50,723 nt of DNA from Suillus spraguei (Eukaryota > Basidiomycota > Agaricomycetes > Boletales > Suillaceae): NCBI GenBank assembly GCA_016800925.1, contig JABCPU010000469.1, positions 1 through 50,723 on the forward strand, written 5' to 3'. Position numbers and translations under genes: made by a program. This document shows positions 1-11,304 of the stretch, one piece after another (position 1 is the stretch's first letter; each line of letters opens with the position of its first letter). The notes beneath the pieces were generated by a model that saw only the letters and a list, made by a program, of their open reading frames with translations, searched no databases and had not been told where the DNA came from.

Positions 1-1184
1 TAATCATCTCAAGAGTTCGATAGAGAAGAAGGATAGGGATGAACAGCCTCCTAAGTAGTATATGGAACACCAGAAGACCTGATCCGGGTGCATGATATAT
101 TCAACCGTTATGTAAATCTGGGCAATGACAAATAATCTTCACAACTGACTTTCGTTGTTGCAAAAAATGAGCACTTCTTCTGTATTGTAACACTGCTCCG
201 TCATTCCGGAATGACATAAATCTATGTAATTTAACAAAAAGTCTTATCGCGGATATAGTCGTAGACTTTTGGAAGTTCACATTTAGCTAACCGTTTAGTA
301 AAATAATAATACTGAGTAGTGGACACGATGATCAAAATTACGTGCTTTGATATGCTAGAACCGGAAGGTGTGTTATCCAAGCATCAAATGACACGAAACT
401 TAAGGACAACATCGCCCCCCGTTCCCATGTGATAGCATCGACTGTCCGTGACATCGTGTTGTTGATCTCATTGTTCTCCTTGATAGCATGATCCAGCTGC
501 ACTGGTGAATTTCATATCAGCCGTGTGTTTCTGGCGTAAGTAGTATTGCCAACTATCTTCTGTGAGATGAGCAACGAGTACTAGTGACGCCATTTGCAAG
601 GGCTGAAAAATCATGAGTGAACTAGTGGCGATGAATTAGGCTACTGTACTTACTCACCACACGAGGCAGCGCCACCGACATGGGAACAGGTACGGGTTCT
701 GGTGCATTATATATAAAGTTTTAAACAAAGTTATCACTGTGACACTATCCCCTTGTACACCGATCTGGGGTCTTGACCACAAAACCGGGACCTATTTTAT
801 TGTAGCGTGAGGCTGTGCAAAGCGTCACCGAGTGCAAGCACCTCGGACACCTCTTCATTCGGGCCAACAGAACAAGGACTCACAGCCTTACGTCGTTGTT
901 TTAGGCGATTTCAATGGTTAGACATTTCTAACCCATCGTTGAATTGAACAAACTAAACGATGTAGTTAGTGTGACCTCTTTCATTCCAAACTCCGCGAAT
1001 AGCGGTATTCTCGCTGGGCAGAAGCGTTGACTGAATCGTGCAGTAAAACGAATCATTTTGGATCAGCGGAAAACCTGGCCTATGAATACCAGCCGTGTTG
1101 ATAATTATACTAGTAACAACCACTATGCTGTGGTCACCGATAGTTTTGCAGAGCAGCAACGGTATGGATATGTTGTGACTGAAA
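1..1184. other. Intergenic flank of duplication unit 1
   Basis: I see no convincing gene here. From about position 60 onward the sequence can be aligned by eye, with many differences, to the stretch from about 4870 that lies upstream of the next kinase copy. Landmarks are the shared words around 105-120 and 4918-4930 (ttcaaccgtta) and around 285-360 and 5127-5215 (attacgtgctttgatatgct). It is therefore the diverged downstream flank of the kinase in the oldest unit of the tandem array. The short open frames at 953-1159 and 1248-1442 are not conserved in the other units. Confidence 0.5.
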
Positions 1185-2560
1185 CTACACAGTAAGTGAT
1201 GGTATAGCAGGGAGACGTCGCCATAAAAACCGGAGACAGCGCAGCCAATGGAAGAGACCGCGGAAAGGTCGCATAATAATCCATTCCTCCTTCATGACTG
1301 CCTAGAGCGTAATTTCCACGGGCTCAATGCGTTGTATGTTGGTACAAAGCGAGACATAACCTCATCCATGGTTGGCCGCCTCGTAGGATCGGTTTGCGTC
1401 ATATCCGAAACCAACGGTTCCATAAAACCTAGCCCACGATAGACCTAGTACTCGTCATAAATACGCCAAAAAAAGACTGAATGAAATTCGTACGTCAAGA
1501 AGCTGTTGCTGCAGAGCGAAGCCCAGATACCATACATCCGTCGGGAATGGGTTACAGGGTTCATTAGACGTTTTGAAACTCCGGAAACGCCTTTGTACCC
1601 TCCCAAATCGGGGGTTCTAAAGGAGCGTTCTGCGAAGCATGGTAGCGTCGAGAGATGCCAAAATCGATAAAAAGATATCGCGGAGGGCACTCAGTACGTG
1701 ATCGATTATTTCGCCCGTCCTTTCATATCCAAACGTTTGGCGGGCCTGCATGGGTGAAATGGATGTCGGTACATCTGTCTGGGATCCATCATGATGTTCA
1801 AATTCATGCAGTCACTAGAAAGCCATGAACCAACAGCGACATAGGAACAAAGTTGCATACCGATGGGCTACGCGGTGCTTATGCATGAATTGTAAGCCCT
1901 AGACACTCTTGAGATCTCAGTCAAAGGAACAATGACAACTCCTCACCTCAAAAACTTGAAGAGTAAAGTCGATGATTTCACCAATTGTTTCAAATGGAGG
2001 ATTATCGAAGGGGCGAAGTAGGGGCAATACCAAGATAGTTTCATCTGCTTCATCTGGTACTTGCAATACATCAAACATTTCCACGCAATGGTTTTCACGC
2101 TGTCGCTTGAGGGGTTCAGAAGCAAGAAAGTTGCCCACTTCAATCTCATGCGGATGAATAGATGGCTGGATCCGTTTCAAAACAACACGGGCCCCGTCAG
2201 ACGTTCGCGTTGCACTGGCAACTTGCGTGGCCTGGTATTTTGTGAGTATGTAAAACTTGTTCAGCTGGAGAACCTTACAGGCATCCGCCAACTGTCCTCG
2301 CACAATGCCCAATATTTATCTGTGCCTTGCCATGAGGGAACCCAGTCCGGAGCATGACGTGGACGTAGTTCATATCCAACATCCTTTAGCCACAGAAAAT
2401 GATCCCTCCACCATATCTCATCAGGATCAAGGCCACCGGGAAAGGCGGTCTTTGTACCGAGCATTTTGCGAGTTCGGTCATACTCGAGTTGGAAGTTCTC
2501 AGCTTCTTCTGCTCTCTTCTGAGCTTGACGTTTGCTATCGAAAAGCGTGAAGAAAACCAT
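1185..2560 (-). pseudogene. Protein-kinase-like pseudogene (unit 1)
   Basis: Diverged copy of the kinase genes at 6003-7420 and 11305-12722. Going down the minus strand one sees the N-terminal block DEIWWRDHFLWLKDVGYELR (about 2400), a conserved VVLKRI lysine segment with PHEIEVG (about 2170), the exon ending in MHKHRVAHR that joins across an intron to DCMNLN (the HRD catalytic loop, 1865-1800), IDFGISRRY (about 1665) and the C-terminal RRPTMDE block (about 1350). Between the HRD exon and DFG the frame contains a TAA (about 1715) and a TGA (about 1700), then a frame change, and another TAA TGA pair follows about 1565. The functional copies have no such lesions. Introns could hide one stop, but not all of them with the frame change, so I call it a decayed kinase. 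The family is widespread in Agaricomycetes; its substrate is unknown. Confidence 0.75.
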
Positions 2561-2846
2561 AAGGATGAAAGACCACGAAGTTGATACAAACTGTATTGTG
2601 CGTTCACCCCAAATATAATTCAAATAGGCGTAAACATGGACCCACGACACAGCGACACTACATCGGACATAGATCGGAGTGGCTGGAGTCTTACACGTTG
2701 TCTCTATTAATAATATTATAATAAAAGATACTTTCTAAGCTGTTACTAGTAACTTTGTAAACTCGAAGTATATAAGAATGGAATCAATGAGCTAACTAAC
2801 AGGTTACTTTTCCCTATCTCGTTCAACGCTTTATCGCGTATCTGTG
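2561..2846. promoter_or_regulatory. Shared divergent promoter, unit 1
   Basis: This 286-bp gap separates the divergent starts of the kinase pseudogene and gene A1. A TATA-like gtatataag at 2768-2776 lies about 75 nt upstream of the A1 start codon, matching the position of TATA-like elements in the two other units. An AT-rich stretch lies at 2705-2740. No operator can be recognised. Confidence 0.5.
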
Positions 2847-4377
2847 ATGGCAGCCATCCCAATACACGATATTGACAAATCAAATATTGTAGCCCTCAGA
2901 GATGACATACCTAAAGTTCGTGGAGGCAGGGACGAGTATGCCCTTTTAAACAAAACCCTTGACGCTATACTGGACATCAAAACAGTTGCGACACAACAAC
3001 AAGTATGTGTTCCCGCATTGTCCAAATTGCTTGAACTGTACTCGGAGTGAGTTGCTATTCAATCATTACTTGCCAGTAGCTCTGATAGTTCCTCTGGTAG
3101 AACCATTGCACAAGGGAGGAAGCTACGACAGCTCAGCTGGTGGAAGAGAATTCGGAAGATGAGAGATTGGCATGGCAGTATCGATGAATTCAAGGGAAAT
3201 TGTGAAACACTTTGGAGTCTCGCTCATGTATGAGCTTATTTCATTCAGCACCTATCTCGACGCTGATATTACTATTGCCAGCAAACATCCTTTTTCGTCC
3301 ATAACCACCATGTGGATAAATCGAAAGTGATTTCCGGAGGTAAATCATCGTGTCGGATCTCTTCTCTCGCTGTCCTTCAACGCTGTTTGTAGGGCCCATT
3401 CGACAACGCAGATCTCTCGACGGACTATTCCAAGCTGAACCCGACCTCGTTCAGCGACACAATCAGCATGGTGATACTCCGATAAGATCTACACCTCCCA
3501 ATATTGGAGTAGTCGCACAAAGCTCGAGTAAAAACAATATAAATACTAATATACTCCAGGAGGAGACAGTGCAACGTATCGCTGAGATGAGCGCTGCAAA
3601 GACATTGGAACAGTTCATACTTCATGGTAGACTTAGACTGTTTGGTGCGGCACCGCAGACTATCAACCACAACCACTTCAACGGATGTATCGTTAGGCCC
3701 GGCGGAAGGGCTACACACACAGTGAATTTCGGAGGGAGCAATAATAGAGGAGCAGGCGAGTACATCTTTTTTTTGTGTAGTCGCGCTGCTAACCTCAAAC
3801 TACTAGCCGTAAATGTCTGTTCATCCCGCACGGAAATCGAAGAGAATGGTTCAAATGATATTGACGACACGAGCGACGATGATTTACTCCACAACACTGC
3901 TATTAATGCGACACAATCCGTTTCTGAGCGGCATAGTAGCTCAGCTATACCTTTGGAAGCACAAAACAACAATACGTTAATACATCCAGGTGAGCAGGCA
4001 TATGACGGTTAGAACCAAAATGGCCAGCTTACCTGAAACTATTAGCCATCAACCCACGTCCATCCCTCAGGGAAGCGAATAGGAATGGTTTGAATGTGGT
4101 CGAGGACGACGGCGAGGATCCACATCATTAGTCATTGCGAGGAATCTGTGCATCACATACTGTATTTTCTTTTGCACTTGCAGTCAATGACAAAGATATT
4201 TTAACTATCGTTCTTGTTATTTTGCAGACCTCAGATGACTCAGACCTGAGTCAACGAGGTCAGCGGCATCGGCACCCTCCACGAACAGGCCGCGGTATAA
4301 CCGCCTTGAACATTCTCCAACCCGATGTAAGCTTGCTCCCGCCATCCGACATAAGACATCCAACAAATCACAAGTGA
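2847..4377 (+). CDS. Gene A1, uncharacterised diverged paralog
   Basis: Function not recognised. The ATG at 2847 follows a TATA-like box by about 75 nt. The first exon encodes a mixed helical segment with LLNKTLDAILDIKT, which lines up with LYLEATLDELFKMHQ in gene A2/A3. A second exon (about 3080-3225) carries a basic helical stretch containing WWKRIRKMRDWHGSIDEF. A third (from about 3375) is Asn/Ser-rich and ends with FNGCIVRPGGRATHTVNFGG followed by SNNRGAG; this module matches the C-terminal region of A2 and A3. An acidic Ser/Asn-rich stretch (EIEENGSNDIDDTSDDD) at 3836-3885 and a probable last exon at 4228-4377 follow. Exon limits are approximate. It lies head to head with a kinase pseudogene. 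The layout of a helical N-terminus plus a Gly/Asn motif recalls fungal signalling adaptors, but this is only a guess. Confidence 0.5.
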
Positions 4378-4499
4378 TACTAAGTCCATCGCCTATATTG
4401 TAACATTGCTCTGTTTTCACGGTAGTATACGGCAAAGCTTGATGGTGATGTTCCGAAGTCGATTGTATAAAATATATCACTCCGTACGTGAACGGTGTT

Positions 4500-4830
4500 G
4501 CACCTGATCTTTCATGTCCAGATGAGTCTAGAAGGTAGGCATAGATGATATGCTAGTGGATGTAGGTGGTACGTCTCCTTGGGATACATCATGAATACGA
4601 TATTCAAATCCATGCAGTCACCGTGACTAGAAAACGGGGAATCAACATGGGAGGTAAGAAAATAATTAGATACCGATGTGCTTGACATGAATTGCGTACG
4701 TGCTACCAAAACTAATAATCTACAATCAATAGTCAAGATGTCCTAAAAGACACGTCACATAATTCAAGTAGTTGTGAACATGGACCCACCAGATTCTAGG
4801 GACAATGTTCTTTGTGTCCACTTCTACTCC
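4500..4830 (-). pseudogene. Kinase relic (catalytic-loop exon and 5' flank)
   Basis: On the minus strand, the stretch DCMDLNI (about 4618) with a preceding GTATCT donor-like site (about 4675) and an upstream QFM segment reproduces the HRD catalytic-loop exon pair of the neighbouring kinases, but His-Arg is lost and the following frame ends quickly. At 4765-4790 the words around aacatggacccac match the 5' flank of the unit-1 kinase at about 2634. The rest of the kinase is missing. This is most simply the internally deleted remains of another kinase copy. Confidence 0.6.
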
Positions 4831-4860
4831 GCCGCGCCGCGAGGGCTGTAAACCGTCGAA

Positions 4861-6002
4861 TTTTGAATATTGAATTAGTATGGGGAGCACCAAAGATCTG
4901 GTGCGGCGGATGCATCATATGTTCAACCGTTATTATTCAGATAGTTATCTCAGCCTTAATCCGGGCAATATTTGATGATGTTAGAATTTTTACAATTGGC
5001 TTTTGTTGTTGCAGGAAATTAGCTTTGGCTCGTTCTAATATATTTATGGCATGCCCTATAACCGAGCAATTTTACAATGTAATTTAACATCAAAAAGTCT
5101 GGTACTGCAGTAGAATTTCAAAAGTCAACATTTAGCTAATCGTTTAGTAACAAAAAGAGGTCAACATGATGGTCGAAATTACGTGCTTTGATATGCTAGA
5201 ACTGGAAAGTCCGTTACCCATGCCAATCGAGTGACACGAAAGAACAAGATTGTCCTCCGTTCCCATGTGTGGACTATCCGCGACATCTCATTGTTCTCCA
5301 TGATAGCAATCTCGCGGGAATGGTCCAGTCATCCCTAGTTGCACTGGTGAGTTTGATATCAATATTTCTGGTGTAGTATTCACAATCCGTCTTCTGTGTG
5401 TTGATCACCAAGATCAATTATCACTATAAGGAACAGGTATCAGTGACGGCGTAACGCCATTTTCAAGGACTTGTGGATCAGGGCAGCGGGCGATCGGTGC
5501 TGCTGCACTTCCCCATCACGCAAGGCATCACCATCGATATGGGAACAGGTGCGGGCTGTGGTGGGTTCTAAATAAAGTTTAAAACAAAGAATCCCTGTTA
5601 GAACCGGCCTTGTACACCGCTTGTGATGCAACACTTACTATGTGGATCTTGACCACAACACGGGAACGTATTGTTTTGTAAAGTGGAGTTATCCGATGCT
5701 GCAAGGCATCAGCACCTCGGACACCTTTTCATACTGGTTAACAAGGATAATCACAGCATGCTGGACTTATTATCGAGTTCCTTTTGGACGATTTCTGGTC
5801 AATTTCTGGTTAGACATTTCTTGAGCTGAATCCAACGACCCCCCTTCAAAATCACTCAAAACTCCGGCCATGACCGCTGTTACATATTCGGAAATTATGC
5901 TCAAAAAATCAATCTCAGCTCATTCTCCGCGCTGGAGGTAAAATAATGAGAGGCATGTGTATACTAGAGAACAAGGAGAATAGAGTACAGCATAGGTGGA
6001 GG
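4861..6002. other. Intergenic flank of unit 2
   Basis: No gene is supported. The minus-strand open frame at 5440-5634 is repeated exactly in unit 3 (10742-10936), but this is explained by the recent duplication, not by selection, and unit 1 does not keep it. Otherwise AT-rich spacer downstream of the kinase. Confidence 0.55.
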
Positions 6003-7420
6003 TCATCCCCGAAGGCGAGGTACCGCTGGCGCACGTTTGACAATGAAACCTATGCGTCGACTCCAGTGGGTAACACCACGATAAAGATTCTCAAATGGAC
6101 CTTCGTCCTGTGATATGACACGAGAACGCAATTTCCAGGTGCTAAGTTGCTGGCGAATAGATTCAAAACGCTCAACCACCACCTCCATCGTAGGTCTCTT
6201 GTGTGGATCATCTTGAACCATATCGTCAACCAGTGGTTTCAAGAACTCGAATCCCTTTTTTGTCTTGATTGTAGTTATAAGCGATAAATGGCGGCTAACT
6301 AGGTAAGTGTTTACTTACGTTCAGGAACTGTTCTCTGACAACATTGCCGAGGTAGTAGACATCGGTGGGGAAGGGGTTCATCGGGACATCCACATCATTC
6401 CGAAATTCTGGAACCGACTTGTCGCCCCCAAATATCGGATACTCTAGCGGGTTTTCTTCACTGGCATCGTATCGGCGCGATAAGCCAAAGTCAATGAAGT
6501 AATATTTCGGTGGACGTTGAGTGCGAGTATAATGGCTTACATAGCCGCTGAAATCGCGCTTCATGTAAGGTAATACGGGGTGATATGGTTCTGCATAGAG
6601 GTCTTTGGCATCCATCATAATGTTCATCCACATACAGTCACTGTCCTTGAATTAATTAAATACATATGACACAACAGTTATGCATAACCTACCGGTGTGC
6701 GACATGATTGCTGTGCATAAACCACAGACCCTATAGTAAATCGCTAAGGTGGTATGTAAGCTCAAGGGCAGTCGGACGTACTTCGAAAAGTTGCCGAAGA
6801 CATTCCATTACTTCGCCAAAGGTATCAAATGGAATATTGGTGAATGGAAGTAATAATGGCATCACGATAATTTGTATATTGCTCTCGTCTGGAACTGACA
6901 GGACATCGAGAAATGGAACGCAGTAGTTTTTGGGATCGCATGAAAGTTGTTTTGACATGAAATACTGCCCGATCTCTACTTCGTGAGGGTTCCGTGATTT
7001 CTTCACCATTTTGAGAGAGACATACAAGCCGTCAAGCACGCGGGTTGCATCCATGATTTGACCGAACTATGAAGATGTCAGCCAGTCAGCTATGCAATAC
7101 AAACTTCATCGTCTTACATGTAAAACACGACCATCTTCACAATCCGCCGCGTGGCGTTTGGAACCTTCCCAGGATGGAACCCATTCCGGAGCGTACCGAG
7201 GACGGAGTAGGTATCCTTGAGCTTTGAGCCATTCGTATTGCTGGCGCCACCAAATCTCATGTTCAGACAAAGCTCCAGGTTTTGGGTTCCGTTCTTCCCC
7301 AAAAACCGCGATTTCCAATTGGACTCTACGCCTCTCGGATGCCACTGCTTCCTCAGCCTTTATTTGAGCCTTGGTCTTTTCGGTACGTTTGCCCTTTGAG
7401 GAGGTCGCAGTCTTGTTCAT
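6003..7420 (-). CDS. Protein-kinase-like gene, unit 2
   Basis: Five exons can be traced: 7420-7118, 7066-6782, 6730-6693, 6640-6319 and 6263-6003, all with GT..AG borders and keeping frame, for about 402 residues. The N-terminus is basic, then comes the block EIWWRQQYEWLKAQGYLLRP and WVPSWEGSKR found in Agaricomycete kinases of this family. The fold keeps the ATP lysine (VSLKMV), a candidate alpha-C glutamate (HEVEIG), an HRD loop spliced as VAHR|DCMWMN and DFG (FIDFGLSRRY). A glycine-rich loop is not evident, so nucleotide binding may be atypical. The C-lobe ends with RPTMEVVVERF and a basic tail. The ATG giving MNKT is preferred over one 42 nt upstream because it is conserved in the sister copy. 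It diverges from gene A2 across 335 bp. Substrate unknown. Confidence 0.85.
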
Positions 7421-7755
7421 GCGTAGAAGTTGAGGCGAATGTTCCAAGGAATATTGATCCAAGTTGCAGATCTAGACTCGTCACATAAACAAATGTACAC
7501 ATGGACTACACATGGACCTATATTTGGAACTAACAAGTACAATGTTCTAGTAATTGCCTGGTGCAAAGTGACGTTTTGCGGGAAAATCAAGATGCCAAGA
7601 CGACCCCCAGAAACCATATACCACTCTAAGTAACATTTTGTTGGTAACAACCATGCTCAACTTAGCCATATGATAATGATTCCCTTCGGCCCAATATATA
7701 ATCATACACTTCGGATACTAGATCATTGCCCCAAGTCGATATCTCACCACAACCC
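7421..7755. promoter_or_regulatory. Shared divergent promoter, unit 2
   Basis: This 335-bp region lies between the divergent kinase and gene A2 start codons. A TATA-like aatatataat at 7693-7702 sits about 55 nt upstream of the A2 ATG, next to a CCAAT-like ggcccaat. The same elements occur in unit 3. Co-regulation of the pair is an inference from this arrangement. Confidence 0.6.
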
Positions 7756-8813
7756 ATGGCTGAACAACCAACACGTCGAACCCTCATTTTACCCATGGAT
7801 CTTGGTTCACCCGCTCGATACGAGCAAACTATATTCCCTCTTAGTGGAGTGCAGGTCAAGGGTACCGTCAATCAGGTGAACTTATACCTCCAGGCCACAC
7901 TAGATGAGCTCTTCAAGATGCACCAGATGGCAGGGGACGCAGAAAAATTTAAACATCTCTATTATAACGCCAAGACACAATATGATGAGTGTGTCTGTAT
8001 ATACACTTATTCATGCCATCTTACTGACTAGCATTTGAAGTCTCATAATAGACAGAAATAACATGGAACAAAAGCGGAAATCTTTGAACCCAGTCAAACT
8101 GTTCTCCGCATATCGTTCAGTTCGGTTACTTTTGGAAGCAGGCAAGGCTTTATACGTCCGAACGAAGGTATAATAGTTTTTTGATATTTACCGTTGACTC
8201 AGGATATATCACTCTAGACTGTATCTGAGGCGATGAGGAGAGATTTGCTCTCTGTCAACGCAGAGGACGTACAGCCAGTGGAGTGTATGATCAAGTCCTG
8301 CTTGCATTTTGAACACTCTAAGACTTACACCTTATATAGATGATGATCTACCATCTGACGCTCGCATTAGCGGGGTTGCCATTCCACTGGACTCAGAACT
8401 TCAACCAGACGAAACCACGGCTTCATACTTTACCGAAGCGGCCAATTTCATTGCCTCTCAAGTAGATCTACTTGGCGAGGGCAATCCGTTCGCAGATGAA
8501 CACCGAGTGGAAGATTGTACGAACAACGTTGTACCCATTAGCTGCATACTTACGTGGATAGTCAGCTCAAGCTAATGCAGAGCACGGAATCAGTTCAACT
8601 ACCGATTCTGCCGTTGCGACTAGCAATGGGGGACCTGCGACATCAACCAATTCTCGTCCTTCTGGAGGATCTGGTAACAACTATTTTTTCTTCCAAAATA
8701 GCTATGTTGCCTCGAATTCTGCCATTCAAACGCCGACTCTAAACAGCGGTGGGTCGCGTAATCAAGGAGCAAGTTCGTTCTTTTTGTTTATATCACGCTG
8801 TGATGTTGTCTAA
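7756..8813 (+). CDS. Gene A2, uncharacterised multi-exon gene
   Basis: Function not recognised. The ATG at 7756 gives MAEQPTRRT. The first exon has a helical stretch LYLQATLDELFKMHQMAGDA. Following exons carry KSLNPVKLFSAYRSVRLLLE (about 8080-8165), SEAMRRDLLSVNAEDVQPVE (about 8222-8285) and an acidic stretch DLPSDARISGVAIPLDSELQ (about 8345-8405). An intron at about 8520-8564 joins this to a Ser/Thr/Asn/Gly-rich C-terminus with NNYFFFQNSYVASNSAIQTP and NSGGSRNQGAS, ending at TAA 8811-8813. The intron after exon 1 is ambiguous, because one candidate splice that works in A3 gives a stop here. Coding could extend further through another splice near 8830. The C-terminal module also occurs in the diverged A1, which argues that it is real protein. 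Confidence 0.55.
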
Positions 8814-10000
8814 TCACGTATCACAGCTACTCGTTGACATTATCGACCGAATTTTGAGTAGCTTATGTATGTACGCCCAAATTTGTAATTCGAAATATGA
8901 ACTGACGATGCTATCAACTTGTAGTGGCTTTTTGGGGGTCGGGAAAAATGCCATATGTTTCACAACCTCTGCGAAGTGTGTTCGTAGTATCAGTCAGTCA
9001 AGTGTTCCAATATCAACTAATACGACGACAAGTCGATATCATGCGCACTCAGTTCACAGCAAGGATTGTTTAATAATTGATCAGTGCACGACCGAACATA
9101 GTTAGCTTTCATGCTCCGCGACATATCAAAACTTCTCCGCGTCGAGGTCCCAGGTCACATTTATCAACATAATCAGATCAGCGCAGATGCCAGTGATCAA
9201 TTGTAAAACTACCACTATACACGCATCGAATCAATTGTGCTACAGGCGTGATTATTTTTTCCCGTAGCTGATCCATAAGCGGAATATCATTGAGAAAACC
9301 AGGTTCGAAGCCTGTTCCACAACCTAGGACGAATACCCTCTCTGGGATCTGAATATCTGAATCCTCACCAACATGGAGAACATATGTCAAGAGTACAAGT
9401 CAGCATAGCGAAATAAAATATTACAGCCCCACTCATCCTTACAGTAAAAAGCTTATGAAGAGACAACATATGTCCAACATAGGGGGTATGACTCCAAAGG
9501 TAACTCTATATGTCAAGGCGCTTACAAGCAGTGTTAACGCCCCGATGCAGGCGTGAGACTGCAGCACGGGTTCGATTGTGACCTGCTATGCGAACTGACA
9601 ACCTAGTGGTTTTGGTCTGTCCGGCGCATCGTAAGCATCACAAATTTTCCAGTTTGTTGAGTAGCCAGCACGGGCACTTGCTTGATCTCATATTTGATCA
9701 ACGTTGGTATTGCCGGGAAGTTTAGACCGTCCTTGAGCTTTCAACGGGTGCCTCCTCTGCATGGTAGATACGACCTTTACTCACAACACTCGTATGTACT
9801 GTTTTGCTGCATTAACATGAGCAGTCATTGTGATCGTCAATTATCCGTGTGCCACACCATAGCAGAGTGAGATATGGACACAGGAACACACTTTTTTCCA
9901 CATATCATCGATCTAGCGATCTAAAATATGAGAATATAAGCGGACTGGTCCACCACACAGAGCGTTTCCCATGGACGTGCAGGAGATGAATCCTTGATAA
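8814..10000. other. Spacer downstream of gene A2
   Basis: No firm gene. Two plus-strand Ser/Thr-rich stretches (about 8925-9090) could be further gene A exons. On the minus strand an open frame at 9178-9390 shares the run ERVFVLGCG, GFLNDIPLMDQLREKI with a longer one in unit 3 (15473-15895), but the frames are disrupted differently and no family is recognised. The TA at 9241-9242 is the empty target site of the element inserted in unit 3 at 14976-15496. From 9413 on the sequence is the 3' flank of the truncated carrier copy. Confidence 0.5.
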
Positions 10001-10430
10001 TCATGAATACAGCAGTCTACTGGCCATCTCGAATCCAAGGAACGTCGCCCCATTCGCAAATGGTGAACTGATGAGTCATGAGTCAGTGATACATTTCTGA
10101 GAAATGAGATACGCACCGAATCAAAGTAGGCCCCAAACCACGTGTAAATGCGCTAATTCCCTCGGTTCTCCAAACTTTCCGCACACAATCCCGTGCCGAA
10201 GTATACTTTTGCCCAGTTGAAGGGGTAAATCCATCAGTCTGCATTCTAGATTTGATCATGTCTATAGGGTATATCACTCCCCAAAGCTGTGGCGAAATTG
10301 GCTCGATATGCGCGCGAACATGCATTGGGCAGAGGGGATGGAACTTACTGCGTATCCAGCTGTCGCACCATACAGAACGGAGTTCATAGGATTAATCTGG
10401 TCTCGTCGTATGCCCTTCTGGGTCATTCCA
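10001..10430 (-). pseudogene. 3' fragment of mitochondrial carrier gene
   Basis: Duplicate of the last part of the carrier gene at 16218-17438. It contains the third carrier repeat with the signature YPIDMIKSRMQT and the last exon ending in FEMASRLLYS before the stop at 10001-10003. Upstream, coding sequence matches the parent gene to about 10428 (the exon segment with GIRRDQINPMNS) and then ends abruptly at the tandem-duplication junction. The first two of three carrier repeats, the start codon and the promoter are missing, so it cannot make a carrier. Confidence 0.9.
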
Positions 10431-10436
10431 CATTTA
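10426..10436. other. Tandem-duplication breakpoint
   Basis: To the left the sequence follows the carrier exon (parent at about 16640-16648); to the right it follows the intergenic sequence of unit 2 at about 5128-5140. Only about 2-3 bases (ca/aca) are shared by both parents at the joint, with one or two mismatches next to it. This is a microhomology-type joint rather than recombination between long repeats. Confidence 0.85.
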
Positions 10437-11304
10437 GCTAATCGTTTAGTAAAAAAAAGAGGTCAACATGATGGTCGAAATTACGTGCTTTGATATGCTA
10501 GAACTGGAAAGTCCGTTACCCATGCCAATCGAGTGACACGAAAGAACAAGATTGTCCTCCGTTCCCATGTGTGGACTATCCGCGACATCTCATTGTTCTT
10601 CATGATAGCAATCTCACGCGAATGGTCCAGTCATCCCTAGTTGCACTGGTGAGTTTGATATCAATATTTCTGGTGTAGTATTCACAATCCGTCTTCTGTG
10701 TGTTGATCACCAAGATCAATTATCACTATCAGGAACAGGTATCAGTGACGGCGTAACGCCATTTTCAAGGACTTGTGGATCAGGGCAGCGGGCGATCGGT
10801 GCTGCTGCACTTCCCCATCACGCAAGGCATCACCATCGATATGGGAACAGGTGCGGGCTGTGGTGGGTTCTAAATAAAGTTTAAAACAAAGAATCCCTGT
10901 TAGAACCGGCCTTGTACACCGCTTGTGATGCAACACTTACTATGTGGGTCTTGACCACAACACGGGAACGTATTGTTTTGTAAAGTGGAGTTATCCGATG
11001 CTGCAAGGCATCAGCACCTCGGACACCTTTTCATACTGGTTAACAGGGATAATCACAGCATGCTGAACTTATTATCGAGTTCCTTTTGGACGATTTCTGG
11101 TCAATTTCTGGTTAGACATTTCTTGAGCTGAATCCAATGACCCCCCTTCAAAATCACTCAAAACTCCGGCCATGACCGCTGTTACATATTCGGAAACTAT
11201 GCTCAAAAAATCAATCTCAGCTCATTCTCCGCGCTGGAGGTAAAATAATGAGAGGCATGTGTCTACTACAGAACAAGGAGAATAGAGTACAGCATAGGTG
11301 AAGG
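10437..11304. other. Intergenic flank of unit 3
   Basis: Nearly identical to 5137-6002. No gene seen; the open frame at 10742-10936 repeats the one at 5440-5634 through duplication. Confidence 0.6.

Larger units (their letters stand above)
60..4860. repeat. Tandem unit 1 (diverged) of kinase/gene A pair
   Basis: Oldest of three head-to-tail units, each carrying a minus-strand kinase-like gene and a plus-strand gene A that diverge from one promoter. Similarity to units 2 and 3 is clear in the kinase exons, in the flank at 285-360 and in the first and C-terminal coding parts of gene A, but the intergenic DNA has diverged strongly. The left edge probably lies outside the window. An additional kinase relic at 4500-4830 suggests that another old copy was partly deleted here. 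Confidence 0.6.
4870..10430. repeat. Tandem unit 2 of the kinase/gene A array
   Basis: From about 5131 to 10430 this sequence is nearly identical by eye to 10431-16645, apart from two insertions and one replaced stretch in the latter. It contains a kinase gene, gene A2 and the 3' part of a mitochondrial carrier gene. The right edge at about 10430 cuts the carrier gene and joins directly to the start of unit 3, as expected for a head-to-tail tandem duplication. Confidence 0.9.

Noticed and set aside
1445..1690. 81-codon minus-strand frame near the kinase pseudogene
   Set aside because: It is an off-frame reading; the kinase-like wording (IDFG, NPFPTDVWYLG) lies in other frames of the same strand.
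5440..5634. 64-codon minus frame conserved exactly at 10742-10936
   Set aside because: Identity is explained by the recent duplication; the diverged unit 1 does not keep the frame and there are no protein features.
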